Source: JBCBUE01 sp039818285 (lineage in GTDB: Bacteria; Planctomycetota; Phycisphaerae; Phycisphaerales; Phycisphaeraceae). From it: DNA of 59,967 nt. The position numbers and the translations under genes are program-made. The stretch lies in NCBI GenBank assembly GCA_039818285.1, contig JBCBUE010000014.1:1-59967 (forward strand). The letters run 5' to 3'. Position 1 is the stretch's first letter. Each line of letters opens with the position of its first letter. This document shows positions 25,799-33,480 of the stretch, piece after piece. The notes under the pieces were generated by a model. That model was not told where the DNA came from. It searched no databases and was given only the letters and a program-made list of their open reading frames with translations.

Positions 25799-26641
25799 CT
25801 AGCTCTTCAGGTCGCGCGTGCAGAACACCGCCACGCCGATCGCGAAGGCGGTCGCCGATACCGCCGCGATGACGCCCATGCTCACGGCGATCTCGTGCCA
25901 CGGCGGGTACTCGTGGTACGTGCGGACCCAGAAGCCGATGTGGTGGCTGATGAACCACTCCTGGATCGAGCGGAAGTACGGCAGGTTGCGCAGGATCACG
26001 TCGGCGACGAACAGGCTGAGCGTCAGCACCGTCGCCGACACCGGCTTCATGGGGAAGCACGAGAACATGAACGCGACGGCCGCGACGGTCAGCGTCCCGT
26101 AGGCCAGGGCGATCATTGACCGCGCGTACCGCCACAGGCCTTCCCATGTGTCGTAGCTGGCGAAGAGCCCTTCGTCGGGCAGGAAGATGAACAGCTTGCC
26201 GAGCCCGCCGCGGTAAGCCGAGGCGAAGATCAGAGCAACGACGCCCAGGAAGACGACCAGGGCAAAGGTGTACACGCACACGGCGGCGAACTTCACGCCC
26301 AGCAGCTCGATCCGCCGGATCGGGCGCGAGAGGATCATGCGCATCGTGCCCTCCTCGACTTCCTTAGCGACGATGTCGCCGCCGACGAGCGCGACGTACA
26401 GGGCGCCGAGCAGGGTGAACGTGAAGGCGATGATGACGATGGCGAGCGTCATGCCCATGTAGTGGTCGTCGAAGCCCAGGGCGTTCTGCTCGAGGATGCG
26501 GCCGATCTCACGCTTGGGCTTGGGGAGCTGCAGCAGGGCGAGGATGGCGATCTGCAGGGCGAAGAACGCGGCGAAGCCGATCCACGACCGCTTGCGGGCG
26601 ACGAGCTTGCGCATCTCGTGGGCGAAGAGCCGGGCGATCAC
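25799..26641 (-). CDS. ABC-2 type transporter permease
   Basis: Six-helix membrane subunit of 280 residues for the ATPase encoded immediately upstream. Hydrophobic segments include WIGFAAFFALQIAILALLQL, AIVIIAFTFTLLGALYVAL, FALVVFLGVVALIFASAY and AVSATAFAIGVAVFC; EVEEGTMRMILSRPIRR is the cytoplasmic coupling region typical of ABC-2 permeases. The start overlaps the ATPase stop by four bases (ATGA). The exported substrate is unknown; the pseudopilin gene in the same operon hints at an envelope role. Confidence 0.9.
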   Translation of the reverse strand: MIARLFAHEMRKLVARKRSWIGFAAFFALQIAILALLQLPKPKREIGRILEQNALGFDDHYMGMTLAIVIIAFTFTLLGALYVALVGGDIVAKEVEEGTMRMILSRPIRRIELLGVKFAAVCVYTFALVVFLGVVALIFASAYRGGLGKLFIFLPDEGLFASYDTWEGLWRYARSMIALAYGTLTVAAVAFMFSCFPMKPVSATVLTLSLFVADVILRNLPYFRSIQEWFISHHIGFWVRTYHEYPPWHEIAVSMGVIAAVSATAFAIGVAVFCTRDLKS

Positions 26642-27600
26642 GCGGCCGCCTCGGCGAGGTTGCCTTGGGTCGAGTCGCGCAGCGAGAGGTAGAGGTCCTC
26701 GAGCTGCGGGCGGAGCAGGCCGATTCGGGCGACGGCGTGGCCGGCGGCGATCAGCTTGGCGTTGAGCTCGGCGACGGTCGTGTCTTCGGCGAGCCGCCAG
26801 CGCTGCGTGGTCGTTTCTTGTGACGTCGGCGCCAAGCCGATCGCTAGGCCGGCCTCGATCGCGTGGCGCAGCGCGGCGTCGCGCCGATCGACCTCGATCT
26901 CAACGACGCCGCGCGAGGTCGGCGTGTCGCGCCAGTTCCCGTCGAAGACCTTGCGGCCGTGGTCCATCACGACGACGCGGTCGCAGAGTTGCTCGACCTC
27001 GCCGAGCAGGTGCGAGGCGAAGACGACGGTGAGCCCGTCGGCGGCGTGCAGCTCGCGGACGAGTCGGCGGATCTCGACGATGCCTGCCGGGTCGAGGCCG
27101 TCGCTGGGCTCGTCGAGGATGAGCAGCTCGGGCTCAGGGAGCAGCGCCTGCGCGAGGGCGAGGCGCTGCCTCATCCCGTGCGAGTAGGCAGACACGCGGT
27201 CGTGGATGCGGTCGGTCATGCCGACGCGGTCGACGACGCCGGCGATGCGCTTCGGGTCGAGCGGGCCGGACATCGCGGCGAGCGCGGTGAGGTTCTGCAT
27301 GCCGGTCAGGTAGCCGTAGAAGCAGGGTGTCTCGAAGATCGCGCCGACGCGTTGCAGGGCGCGGCGGCGGTCGGTGGCGGGGTCGTGGCCGAGCACCTCG
27401 ACGCGGCCGGCGTCGGCGAAGACCTGGCCGAGCAAGCAGCCGAGGGTGGTGGACTTGCCGGCGCCGTTGTGCCCGAGCAGGCCGACGATCTCGCCGCGCT
27501 CGATGGTGAGGTCGAGCGGGTGCACGGCGTCGCGCCCGCCGAAGCGCTTGCGCAGCCCGCGGATCGAGAGCGCGGGCGTGCCGCCGGCGGGCTCGGTCAT
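26638..27600 (-). CDS. ABC transporter ATP-binding protein
   Basis: Cytoplasmic ATPase of 320 residues for the ABC-2 permease at 25799. Walker A is GHNGAGKST (about 39-47), the signature is SHGMRQRLALAQALL, Walker B is LLILDEPSDGLDPAG and the switch His is in VVFASHLLGEVEQL. The signature has SHGM rather than LSGG, as in many ABC-2 exporters of the CcmA type. It overlaps both neighbours by four bases, so the pseudopilin, ATPase and permease are made in step. Confidence 0.93.
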   Translation of the reverse strand: MTEPAGGTPALSIRGLRKRFGGRDAVHPLDLTIERGEIVGLLGHNGAGKSTTLGCLLGQVFADAGRVEVLGHDPATDRRRALQRVGAIFETPCFYGYLTGMQNLTALAAMSGPLDPKRIAGVVDRVGMTDRIHDRVSAYSHGMRQRLALAQALLPEPELLILDEPSDGLDPAGIVEIRRLVRELHAADGLTVVFASHLLGEVEQLCDRVVVMDHGRKVFDGNWRDTPTSRGVVEIEVDRRDAALRHAIEAGLAIGLAPTSQETTTQRWRLAEDTTVAELNAKLIAAGHAVARIGLLRPQLEDLYLSLRDSTQGNLAEAAA

Positions 27601-28148
27601 TGATCGAGCTCCGGTGAGTCGTCGAGGATGCTGAAGATCAGCGCCCGCTCGGCGTGCCCGTCGGCGTAGAGGACGACGATCTTGTCTTTCAGCTCGGGGT
27701 GGAAGCCCTCTTTGTCACTAACGATCGGCACGCGCGAGGGCTTGTCGCCGCCGACGATGGAGAAGATGCGATCGATCCGCTGGCCGTTGACGGTGAAATT
27801 CCAGAAGTAGCTCGACCCGGTGGCCTCGTAGAGCCCGGCCGAGTCGGCGGGGCACCGGTAGAGGGAGGTGTCGCCGGACTCGGGGACGAGTAGCGTGTCG
27901 AGCGCGGGGCCGGGGTCGGTGGTCGCGCCGCGGTTGTTGAGCGTGGGCAGGGCGCCGTCGGACGTGACAAGGTAGGCGTTGAGCAGCACGCCCATCTGGC
28001 GGGTGTTGCTGAGGCAGGCGGTCGTGCGGGCGACCTGCTGCGCGGTACGCAGTGTCGGCACGAGGATCGCGACGAGCAGCACGACCAGCCCGATGACCAC
28101 GAGCAACTCGATCAGCGAGAAGGCGCGTCGGGAGTGCTGGTTCATCAT
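27597..28148 (-). CDS. Pseudopilin-like protein in an ABC transporter operon
   Basis: Predicted prepilin-type protein of 183 residues. RRAFSLIELLVVIGLVVLLV near residues 7-26 is the cleavage/methylation motif and hydrophobic helix; the predicted cut is Ala-Phe. LSNTRQMGVLLNAYL and the C-terminal IVVLYADGHAERALI resemble the DUF1559-like planctomycete family. It overlaps the upstream membrane-protein gene and the downstream ATPase gene by four bases each, so unlike most scattered planctomycete pseudopilins it is firmly tied to a transporter. Confidence 0.85.
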   Translation of the reverse strand: MMNQHSRRAFSLIELLVVIGLVVLLVAILVPTLRTAQQVARTTACLSNTRQMGVLLNAYLVTSDGALPTLNNRGATTDPGPALDTLLVPESGDTSLYRCPADSAGLYEATGSSYFWNFTVNGQRIDRIFSIVGGDKPSRVPIVSDKEGFHPELKDKIVVLYADGHAERALIFSILDDSPELDQ

Positions 28149-28720
28149 CGCAGCTCACGCAGCATGTTCTGCATCTCGATGACGACCGGCTCGAGGTCGA
28201 GCTTGGACTCGGCCGACGCACCGGAGAGATAGTTGCGCATCCCCTCGTCGACGACGCGCTGGAACGCCTCGCTCTCCATTCGCTCGGCACGCTCGGGGTC
28301 GGGGCCTTCGGCGCGGGCGCGGCGGATCTCGGTGAGCGCGTTGTCGACGAGCTGCTGGCGCTCGTCGCGGTCCATCGCGTTGATCGCCGCGATGAGCTGT
28401 TCCATCCCCTTGGGCAACACCGCGTCGATGTAGCGGTTCCGCTCGGCGGGGGTCATCTCGCCGAAGATCGACTCGATGCGCCCGCGGAGGGCGGGGTCCT
28501 GGCGTTGCTCGAAGTCGAGCCGGTTCACGCGGGACGCGAGGCCGTCGATGATCGCGTCGCGGTCCGCGCCGCCGGCGTCGAGCGGGTAGTCGTCGAGATA
28601 GGCGGCGACGCGGGCGGCCGTTGGAGCGGTGGTGCTCGACAGCCACGCGAGGGCGCCGAGCCCGCCCCAGATGGCGACCAGCGCCGCGATGAGCATTATC
28701 CAAGTGCGTCGTCGAGTCAT
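28145..28720 (-). CDS. Single-helix membrane protein, function unknown
   Basis: No recognised family. The 191-residue product has a basic N-terminus, one membrane helix (about 8-30, IMLIAALVAIWGGLGALAWL) and a charged helical outer domain. FGEMTPAERNRYIDAVLPKGMEQ and MDRDERQQLVDNAL are conserved-looking helical blocks. It is the first gene of the four-gene overlapping operon, ending four bases inside the pseudopilin gene. An accessory subunit of the transporter or pilus-like machine is a reasonable guess from position only. Confidence 0.75.
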   Translation of the reverse strand: MTRRRTWIMLIAALVAIWGGLGALAWLSSTTAPTAARVAAYLDDYPLDAGGADRDAIIDGLASRVNRLDFEQRQDPALRGRIESIFGEMTPAERNRYIDAVLPKGMEQLIAAINAMDRDERQQLVDNALTEIRRARAEGPDPERAERMESEAFQRVVDEGMRNYLSGASAESKLDLEPVVIEMQNMLRELR

Positions 28721-28782
28721 GCCAGAACCCTAGCCGTTGTGGGCGTTGCCCGTCCGTGCGGCGGCGGGCCGATGTGACGCGG

Positions 28783-30372
28783 CTACGCCTTGGCGAACTC
28801 GGCGTGCATCTCGTCCAACACGCGGCGGGTGCACTTGCCGATCGCTTCGTACTCGTGCTCGGTCAGGTTGGCCAGCGAGACGCGGGCCGAGGGGTCGACG
28901 ACCTCGAACCCCTTACCGGGCAGCAGCACGACGCCGGTCTCCGAGGCGAGTCGGAAGAGGAAGTCGTTGGCCTTGTCCTGTTGCTTGAACCAGTCGGCGA
29001 AGCGGTCGCCGTAGACCTTGCGGCCGAGCTCTTCGAGGTCGATGAGGGTGTAATAGTCGACGGCGTTGGGGCCGTGCTCGGCGGCGACGCCGATGTTGAC
29101 GCACAGCCGGCGATAGCGGTCGCGGATCATCCGCTTGGCGGCGTCCTTGTACCGGTCGTGCCGGTCCATCAGGCCGTGGAGGGCGAAGAGCGTCATCTGC
29201 AGTTGTTGCGGCGTCGACAGGCCGGCCGTGTGGTTCAGGGCGACCGATCGGCTGTCGGCGACGAGGCGGTCGATGAACTTGAGGTCGCGCGGCGTGTTGG
29301 TAAGCGATGCGTATCGCTGGTCGTTGGTCCGCTTGGCGTCGTCTGGCAGGGCGGCCAGGGCGTCATCGACGACGTTGTCGTGGTGCAGGCCGATGACGCC
29401 GAGCCGCCAGCCGGTGGCGCCGAAGTACTTGGAGAACGAGTAGACGCACAGCGTGTTGCGCGGGCAGGCGGCGAAGAGGGAGACGAACTCGTCGGCGAAC
29501 GTGCCGTAGACGTCGTCGGTCACGATGTACAGGTCCGGCCGCTTGGTGTTGACCAGCTCGGCGAGCCGTTCGAGCGTGTCGGGCGACAGCTTGGTCGAGG
29601 GTGGGTTGCTGGGGTTGACGACGCAGAGCACCTTGATCGCCGGGTCCTCGAGCTTGGCGATCTCGCTGGCGGGGATCTGCCAGTCGTCGTGCTCGTCCAT
29701 GCGGATATCGACGACGTCCAGGCCGTATTCGGGCAGCGGTGGGATTTCGAGATAGGGGGAGAAGATGGGGGTGCCGAGCGCGGCGTTGTCGCCGTGGTGC
29801 AGCAGGCCGTTGAGGCGCATGGTCTGGAAGATGTAGGTCATCGCGGCGGTGCCGCCCTCGGTGGCGAAGAGGTCGTAAGCGCCGTGGCGGGGCGTCGGGC
29901 CGAACATCTCTTGGGTGAGGTAGGCCTGCACGACCTGCTCGCAATGCGGGAGCATGCGGGGCGGGGTGGGGTAGACGCTGCCGAGGAAGGCGTTGACCGC
30001 TTCCTGGACGAACGCGTCTTCGTGGAGCCCGAGCTGGTCCTTGCAGTAGCTGATCGCGGCGCGGAGGAAGCCGACGCCTTCTTCGTCGGCGTGTTCGTGC
30101 GCGAAGGTGTCGAACCGGGCGGCGATGCCGGGTGCGTCGGGCAGGCCGCCGAATCCGATCTGCAGATAGGCGTAGGACCGCTCGGCCTGCTCGACGGCGA
30201 AGTCGCCGAGGCGGAGGAACGCCCGGCGGGGCAGCGTCGCGAGGAAGTTGGGGTTGCCGCGGCCGGCGTTGAGCATCATCCGCTGCGACTCGGTGGTCGC
30301 GAGCTCGATGAGCTTGTCCTTGAGCTCGAAGGGGCTGAGGTTGGCGAACTGGCTGGGGTCGATCTTTTCCAT
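28783..30372 (-). CDS. asdA: Aspartate 4-decarboxylase
   Basis: PLP enzyme of 529 residues converting L-aspartate to L-alanine and CO2, with some aminotransferase activity in known members. The PLP Lys is Lys315 in SFSKYFGATGWRLG, and VVNPSNPPSTKLS and VTDDVYGTFADEF are typical of the family; length and the long N-terminal extension (LNAGRGNPNFLATLPRRAF) separate it from ordinary aspartate aminotransferases. It lies 13 bases downstream of the aspartate:alanine antiporter gene. Together they form the known decarboxylation cycle in which aspartate enters, a cytoplasmic proton is consumed and alanine leaves. Confidence 0.92.
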   Translation of the reverse strand: MEKIDPSQFANLSPFELKDKLIELATTESQRMMLNAGRGNPNFLATLPRRAFLRLGDFAVEQAERSYAYLQIGFGGLPDAPGIAARFDTFAHEHADEEGVGFLRAAISYCKDQLGLHEDAFVQEAVNAFLGSVYPTPPRMLPHCEQVVQAYLTQEMFGPTPRHGAYDLFATEGGTAAMTYIFQTMRLNGLLHHGDNAALGTPIFSPYLEIPPLPEYGLDVVDIRMDEHDDWQIPASEIAKLEDPAIKVLCVVNPSNPPSTKLSPDTLERLAELVNTKRPDLYIVTDDVYGTFADEFVSLFAACPRNTLCVYSFSKYFGATGWRLGVIGLHHDNVVDDALAALPDDAKRTNDQRYASLTNTPRDLKFIDRLVADSRSVALNHTAGLSTPQQLQMTLFALHGLMDRHDRYKDAAKRMIRDRYRRLCVNIGVAAEHGPNAVDYYTLIDLEELGRKVYGDRFADWFKQQDKANDFLFRLASETGVVLLPGKGFEVVDPSARVSLANLTEHEYEAIGKCTRRVLDEMHAEFAKA

Positions 30373-30385
30373 GACGAGCTTGCCG

Positions 30386-32122
30386 TTATGAGGTGGGAGA
30401 CGCCGGGTTCTTGGTCACGAGGCCGACGATCAGCGGGCCCCACAGGGTGAGGAAGACGTTGGCCACGGCGTAGCAGACGGTGAAGGAGACGACGGGCGTG
30501 GCGTTGCCGGCCTTGTCGAGCAGCGCGGCGAAGCCGGGGTTGGCGCTGCGTCCGCCGACGAGGCAGCCGAGCGCCTCGATCGGGTTTCGGATGCGGAGCA
30601 CGTAGTACGAGAAGAAGAAGACGATGACCTGCGGGACGAGCGTGACGCCGACGCCCAGCAGCAGCAGGGTGATGCCGTACTGCTTGATGGTGGTGATGGC
30701 CTGCGGGCCGGCCTCGAGGCCGACGACGCCGACGAAGACGGCCAGGCCGAAGTCGCGGAGGAAGTTGGACGCCCCCGAGGGCAGGGCGGCGAACTGCGGG
30801 TGGACGCTGCGCAGCCAGCCGAACAGCAGGCCGGAGAGCAGGCAGCCCCCGCCGGTGCCGAGGGTGACGGGCACGCCGCCGAGCTTGACGGTGATCATGC
30901 CGATAAGCACGCCCAGGGCCATGCCCAGGCCGAAGCAGATGAAGTCGGTGACGCGGGCGGCGGTGATCTTGTAGCCCAGCTTGGCCTGCACGCGGTCAAG
31001 GTCCTTGGGCTTGCCGGTGAGCGCGAGTTCGTCGCCGCGGTGGAGCACGGTTTCGGACAGCAACGGCAGGTCGTGGCCGAGACGCTTAGCGGCGGTGAGG
31101 AAGACGCCGTGGCGGGTCTCGACGCCGAGTTCGTCGTGGATCGCGCTCATGGGTTTGCCGATGAAGCCGCGGTGCGTGAGGATCACTTCGCGGTTCTCCT
31201 CGACGAGTTCGAGGCCCTGAGGCGGCTCGGTCTCGGGGCCGAAGTAATCGTCGGCCTGCTCGACGGCCTCGCGCCGGCCGGTGATGGCGACGACGTCCTC
31301 GGGCTGGATCGGGGCCTCGGCGTCGGCACCCTCCAGGCGACGGCCGCCGCGGATTATCGCTTCGACGGCGGCGCGGTCGAGGGCCTTGTCGATCTCGATC
31401 GGTGCCTTACCCACCGCTTGGTGGTTATCGCTGACGCGGTACAGCCGGGTGACGACGGGTTCGATCGCCTCGAACTCGCCGGGCTCGAGTTCGGTCTTGC
31501 CGCCGGACATCTTCTTGGCGAGCACGACGGCCTCCTTGCGGACGTCCCACCGCATGAGGGTCGGGAAGAACCAGGTGACCATGAGGATCGGGCCGAGCGA
31601 GCCGAAGATGTAGGTCATGGCGTAGCCGACGGCGATGTTGGTCTGCATCTGCTGCTTGGCGTCGGCGGAGACGTCGAGCTGCTGGATGGCTTCGCCGGCG
31701 GTGCCGATGATGGCGGATTGTGTGAGGCCCCCGGCGGCGAGCCCGGCGGCGGTGCCGCGGTCGAGCCCGGTGAGCCACGCGGCGACCAGGACGCACAGCA
31801 GGCCGACGACGGTCATCACGAACGCCGAGACGAGCTGGTTGAGCGTGCGGAGATTGAGGGCCTGGAAGAACTGTGGCCCGCCCTGGTAGCCGACGGCGTA
31901 GATGAACAGCGCGAAGAAGATCGACTTGACGCTCGTATCGACCTTGACGCCGAGCTGGCCGATGAGGACGCCCACAATCAGCGTGCCGGCGATCCCGCCG
32001 AGGACGAACCGGCCCGCTTTGAACTTGCCGATGAGGTAGCCGAGCGCGACGGTGACGAACAACACCGCCAGCGGCGCGTGGCCGAGGAAGTCTTGCAGCG
32101 TTTTGAGCCAGGCACCGTCCAT
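30386..32122 (-). CDS. aspT: Aspartate:alanine antiporter (AspT/AAE family)
   Basis: Inner-membrane exchanger of 578 residues, importing aspartate for alanine. The two hydrophobic halves each have about five helices (LAVLFVTVALGYLIGKFKAG; ITAARVTDFICFGLGMALG), and the central cytoplasmic loop (about 200-370) holds two TrkA-C-like domains (VVAITGRREAVEQ; LALTGKPKDLDRV), as in the family. I use the ATG at 32122; a TTG eleven codons earlier is less likely. With asdA directly behind it, the pair would generate proton-motive force and counter acidification. Confidence 0.9.
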   Translation of the reverse strand: MDGAWLKTLQDFLGHAPLAVLFVTVALGYLIGKFKAGRFVLGGIAGTLIVGVLIGQLGVKVDTSVKSIFFALFIYAVGYQGGPQFFQALNLRTLNQLVSAFVMTVVGLLCVLVAAWLTGLDRGTAAGLAAGGLTQSAIIGTAGEAIQQLDVSADAKQQMQTNIAVGYAMTYIFGSLGPILMVTWFFPTLMRWDVRKEAVVLAKKMSGGKTELEPGEFEAIEPVVTRLYRVSDNHQAVGKAPIEIDKALDRAAVEAIIRGGRRLEGADAEAPIQPEDVVAITGRREAVEQADDYFGPETEPPQGLELVEENREVILTHRGFIGKPMSAIHDELGVETRHGVFLTAAKRLGHDLPLLSETVLHRGDELALTGKPKDLDRVQAKLGYKITAARVTDFICFGLGMALGVLIGMITVKLGGVPVTLGTGGGCLLSGLLFGWLRSVHPQFAALPSGASNFLRDFGLAVFVGVVGLEAGPQAITTIKQYGITLLLLGVGVTLVPQVIVFFFSYYVLRIRNPIEALGCLVGGRSANPGFAALLDKAGNATPVVSFTVCYAVANVFLTLWGPLIVGLVTKNPASPTS

Positions 32123-32185
32123 GAATCTGACGAGGGTTGTTAATCGGTCCAACAATTAAGCAACGAGTTGCACACCGTTGAAAGG

Positions 32186-32213
32186 TTGACTCGCAAAGGT
32201 CAGCTTGTAAAGT
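32186..32213 (+). promoter_or_regulatory. Candidate promoter of the LPMO gene
   Basis: TTGACT (32186-32191) and TAAAGT (32208-32213) are 16 bases apart, in an AT-richer gap between aspT and the LPMO gene. Transcription would start near 32220 and leave a 5' leader of about 130 bases before the ATG at 32354. No riboswitch or terminator is evident in the leader. Confidence 0.45.
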
Positions 32214-32353
32214 TTCTTTGCCACGCAAGGTGTTTTGACGTGGCCGGAGTCGCTTGTGAAGGATTCCCCCTGGCTCATTCCATGAATCTGGATCGATGCA
32301 GCGGCCCGTCGGTGCGTTTTGTAGTTGTCTCAAGTCTTAGGAGATGTTGAATC

Positions 32354-33175
32354 ATGGAAGATCGAGTGAATGGATGTGGCTATCTCATGCGCGTGCTGGG
32401 TTCGATGAGCTTGCTGGTGATCGGAGCGACGCCGGCGTTGGGGCACGGCACCGCCGTAAGTCCCGTCAGCCGCGTTTACAACGTCTATAACACCAACCTC
32501 GAATTCGAAAACGGGCCCCTGGATTTTGAGCTCGCCGACAACGCGGTCGCTCTCGATGGCACGAGTTCTTATTACACCTGGAACGAGGTCTCGCGCAATA
32601 TCCCCGAAGCGGTGAACGCCGGCTTGCCCGAGGGCTTCGACTACTCGCCTTGGGTTCCGGACGGTCACTTGGCTAGCGGCGGCCGGGTTGAGGGCAACTA
32701 TAGCGGCCGGCACTACGAAGGACTCGATCAAGCCAGCGACCAGTGGCCGACCACGCCGGTTACGGCAGGCGAGACGATCGAGGTGGACTTCTTGGCGACC
32801 GCGGCCCACGACCCCAGCGTCTGGGACGTCTGGATGACGACCGAAGACTGGGACCCCAACACCGCGTTGAACTGGGACCAGATGGAGTTTCTGGGGCGGC
32901 CTGATGCCACCTTGGTTTCTGGTCACTCGGGCGTGTCAGGCCACGCGGGTCATGGCGGGAGCGGACACTACTACTTTGACGTGACGATCCCCGCCGATCG
33001 CGAGGGGCATCACGTGCTGTGGATCGCGTGGCAGCGCGACGACCCCGTCGGCGAAGTCTTCTTCTCGACCTCCGATGTGTTCGTGACGAACAGCATCCCT
33101 GAACCGGCGACGGCGGCGTTTTTGCTATGGCCCGTGTTGGGCGCGATGGCCACGCGGCGTCGGTCACGAGGCTGA
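32354..33175 (+). CDS. Lytic polysaccharide monooxygenase (AA10) with PEP-CTERM tail
   Basis: Copper enzyme that oxidatively cleaves cellulose or chitin. Signal peptide 1-30 ends ATPALG, leaving His31 as the mature N-terminus (HGTAVSPVSRVYN), as the histidine brace requires. The second brace residue is His152 (TAAHDPSVWDVWMT), and HHVLWIAWQRDDPVGEVFF followed by DVFVT is the AA10 C-terminal strand with an axial aromatic. LNWDQMEF and WPTTPVTAGETIEV also match the family. Residues 189-205 form a Gly/Ser/His-rich loop with four His. Residues 248-273 (IPEP, hydrophobic stretch, RRRSRG) form a PEP-CTERM tail, so the enzyme should be sorted to the surface. AGGAG lies ten bases before the ATG. Confidence 0.9.
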   Translation: MEDRVNGCGYLMRVLGSMSLLVIGATPALGHGTAVSPVSRVYNVYNTNLEFENGPLDFELADNAVALDGTSSYYTWNEVSRNIPEAVNAGLPEGFDYSPWVPDGHLASGGRVEGNYSGRHYEGLDQASDQWPTTPVTAGETIEVDFLATAAHDPSVWDVWMTTEDWDPNTALNWDQMEFLGRPDATLVSGHSGVSGHAGHGGSGHYYFDVTIPADREGHHVLWIAWQRDDPVGEVFFSTSDVFVTNSIPEPATAAFLLWPVLGAMATRRRSRG

Positions 33176-33257
33176 CCCCGATCGCGATGTTCTTGGGTCG
33201 TGGTGTCTCCTCCTGCTCGTCCGCTTGGCCGTGCCGGGAGGTGGCACCCGATCGGGG
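33176..33257. repeat. 9-bp inverted repeat with inner hairpin behind the LPMO gene
   Basis: CCCCGATCG (33176-33184) and CGATCGGGG (33249-33257) are perfectly complementary and enclose 64 bases, including a smaller GTGCC/GGCAC hairpin (33231-33247). It starts immediately after the LPMO stop and stops before the tRNA. It may mark transcript ends of the two converging units, but it lacks a T tract. Confidence 0.35.
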
Positions 33258-33273
33258 GAAGAGCAGCCGGGAA

Positions 33274-33347
33274 TGCCTCCTCCAGGACTCGAACCTGGGA
33301 CCTGCGGATTAAGAATCCGATGCTCTAACCAACTGAGCTAAGGAGGC
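33274..33347 (-). tRNA. tRNA-Lys (anticodon CTT)
   Basis: Minus-strand cloverleaf of 74 bases. Acceptor GCCTCCT pairs with AGGAGGC, discriminator A. The D arm is AGCTCAGTTGGTTAGAGC, the anticodon loop TTCTTAA sits on stem TCGGA/TCCGC with anticodon CTT, and the T arm contains GGTTCGAGTCC. CCA is not encoded. It has its own upstream promoter at 33406-33433. Confidence 0.96.
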
Positions 33348-33405
33348 GGGCGGGCCGACGGATCGGCGCGGCCACGGGCGTGCGCCACCCGCGGCCGAGC
33401 CGCGC

Positions 33406-33433
33406 AGTTTAAGGGAGGCCGGCGGGTTGTCAA
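33406..33433 (-). promoter_or_regulatory. Promoter of tRNA-Lys(CTT)
   Basis: On the minus strand a perfect TTGACA (33428-33433) is followed after 16 bases by TAAACT (33406-33411), about 58 bases before the tRNA. The arrangement copies that of the tRNA-Asp promoter. Confidence 0.65.
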
Positions 33434-33480
33434 CGCGGCGGCGGCGGGCGGGACGCTAGACTGAGGGCTTGGCCCGCCGC

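Noticed and set aside
30800..32143. 447-codon plus-strand open frame
   Set aside because: It is antisense to aspT, whose own translation has clear membrane and TrkA-C-like features.
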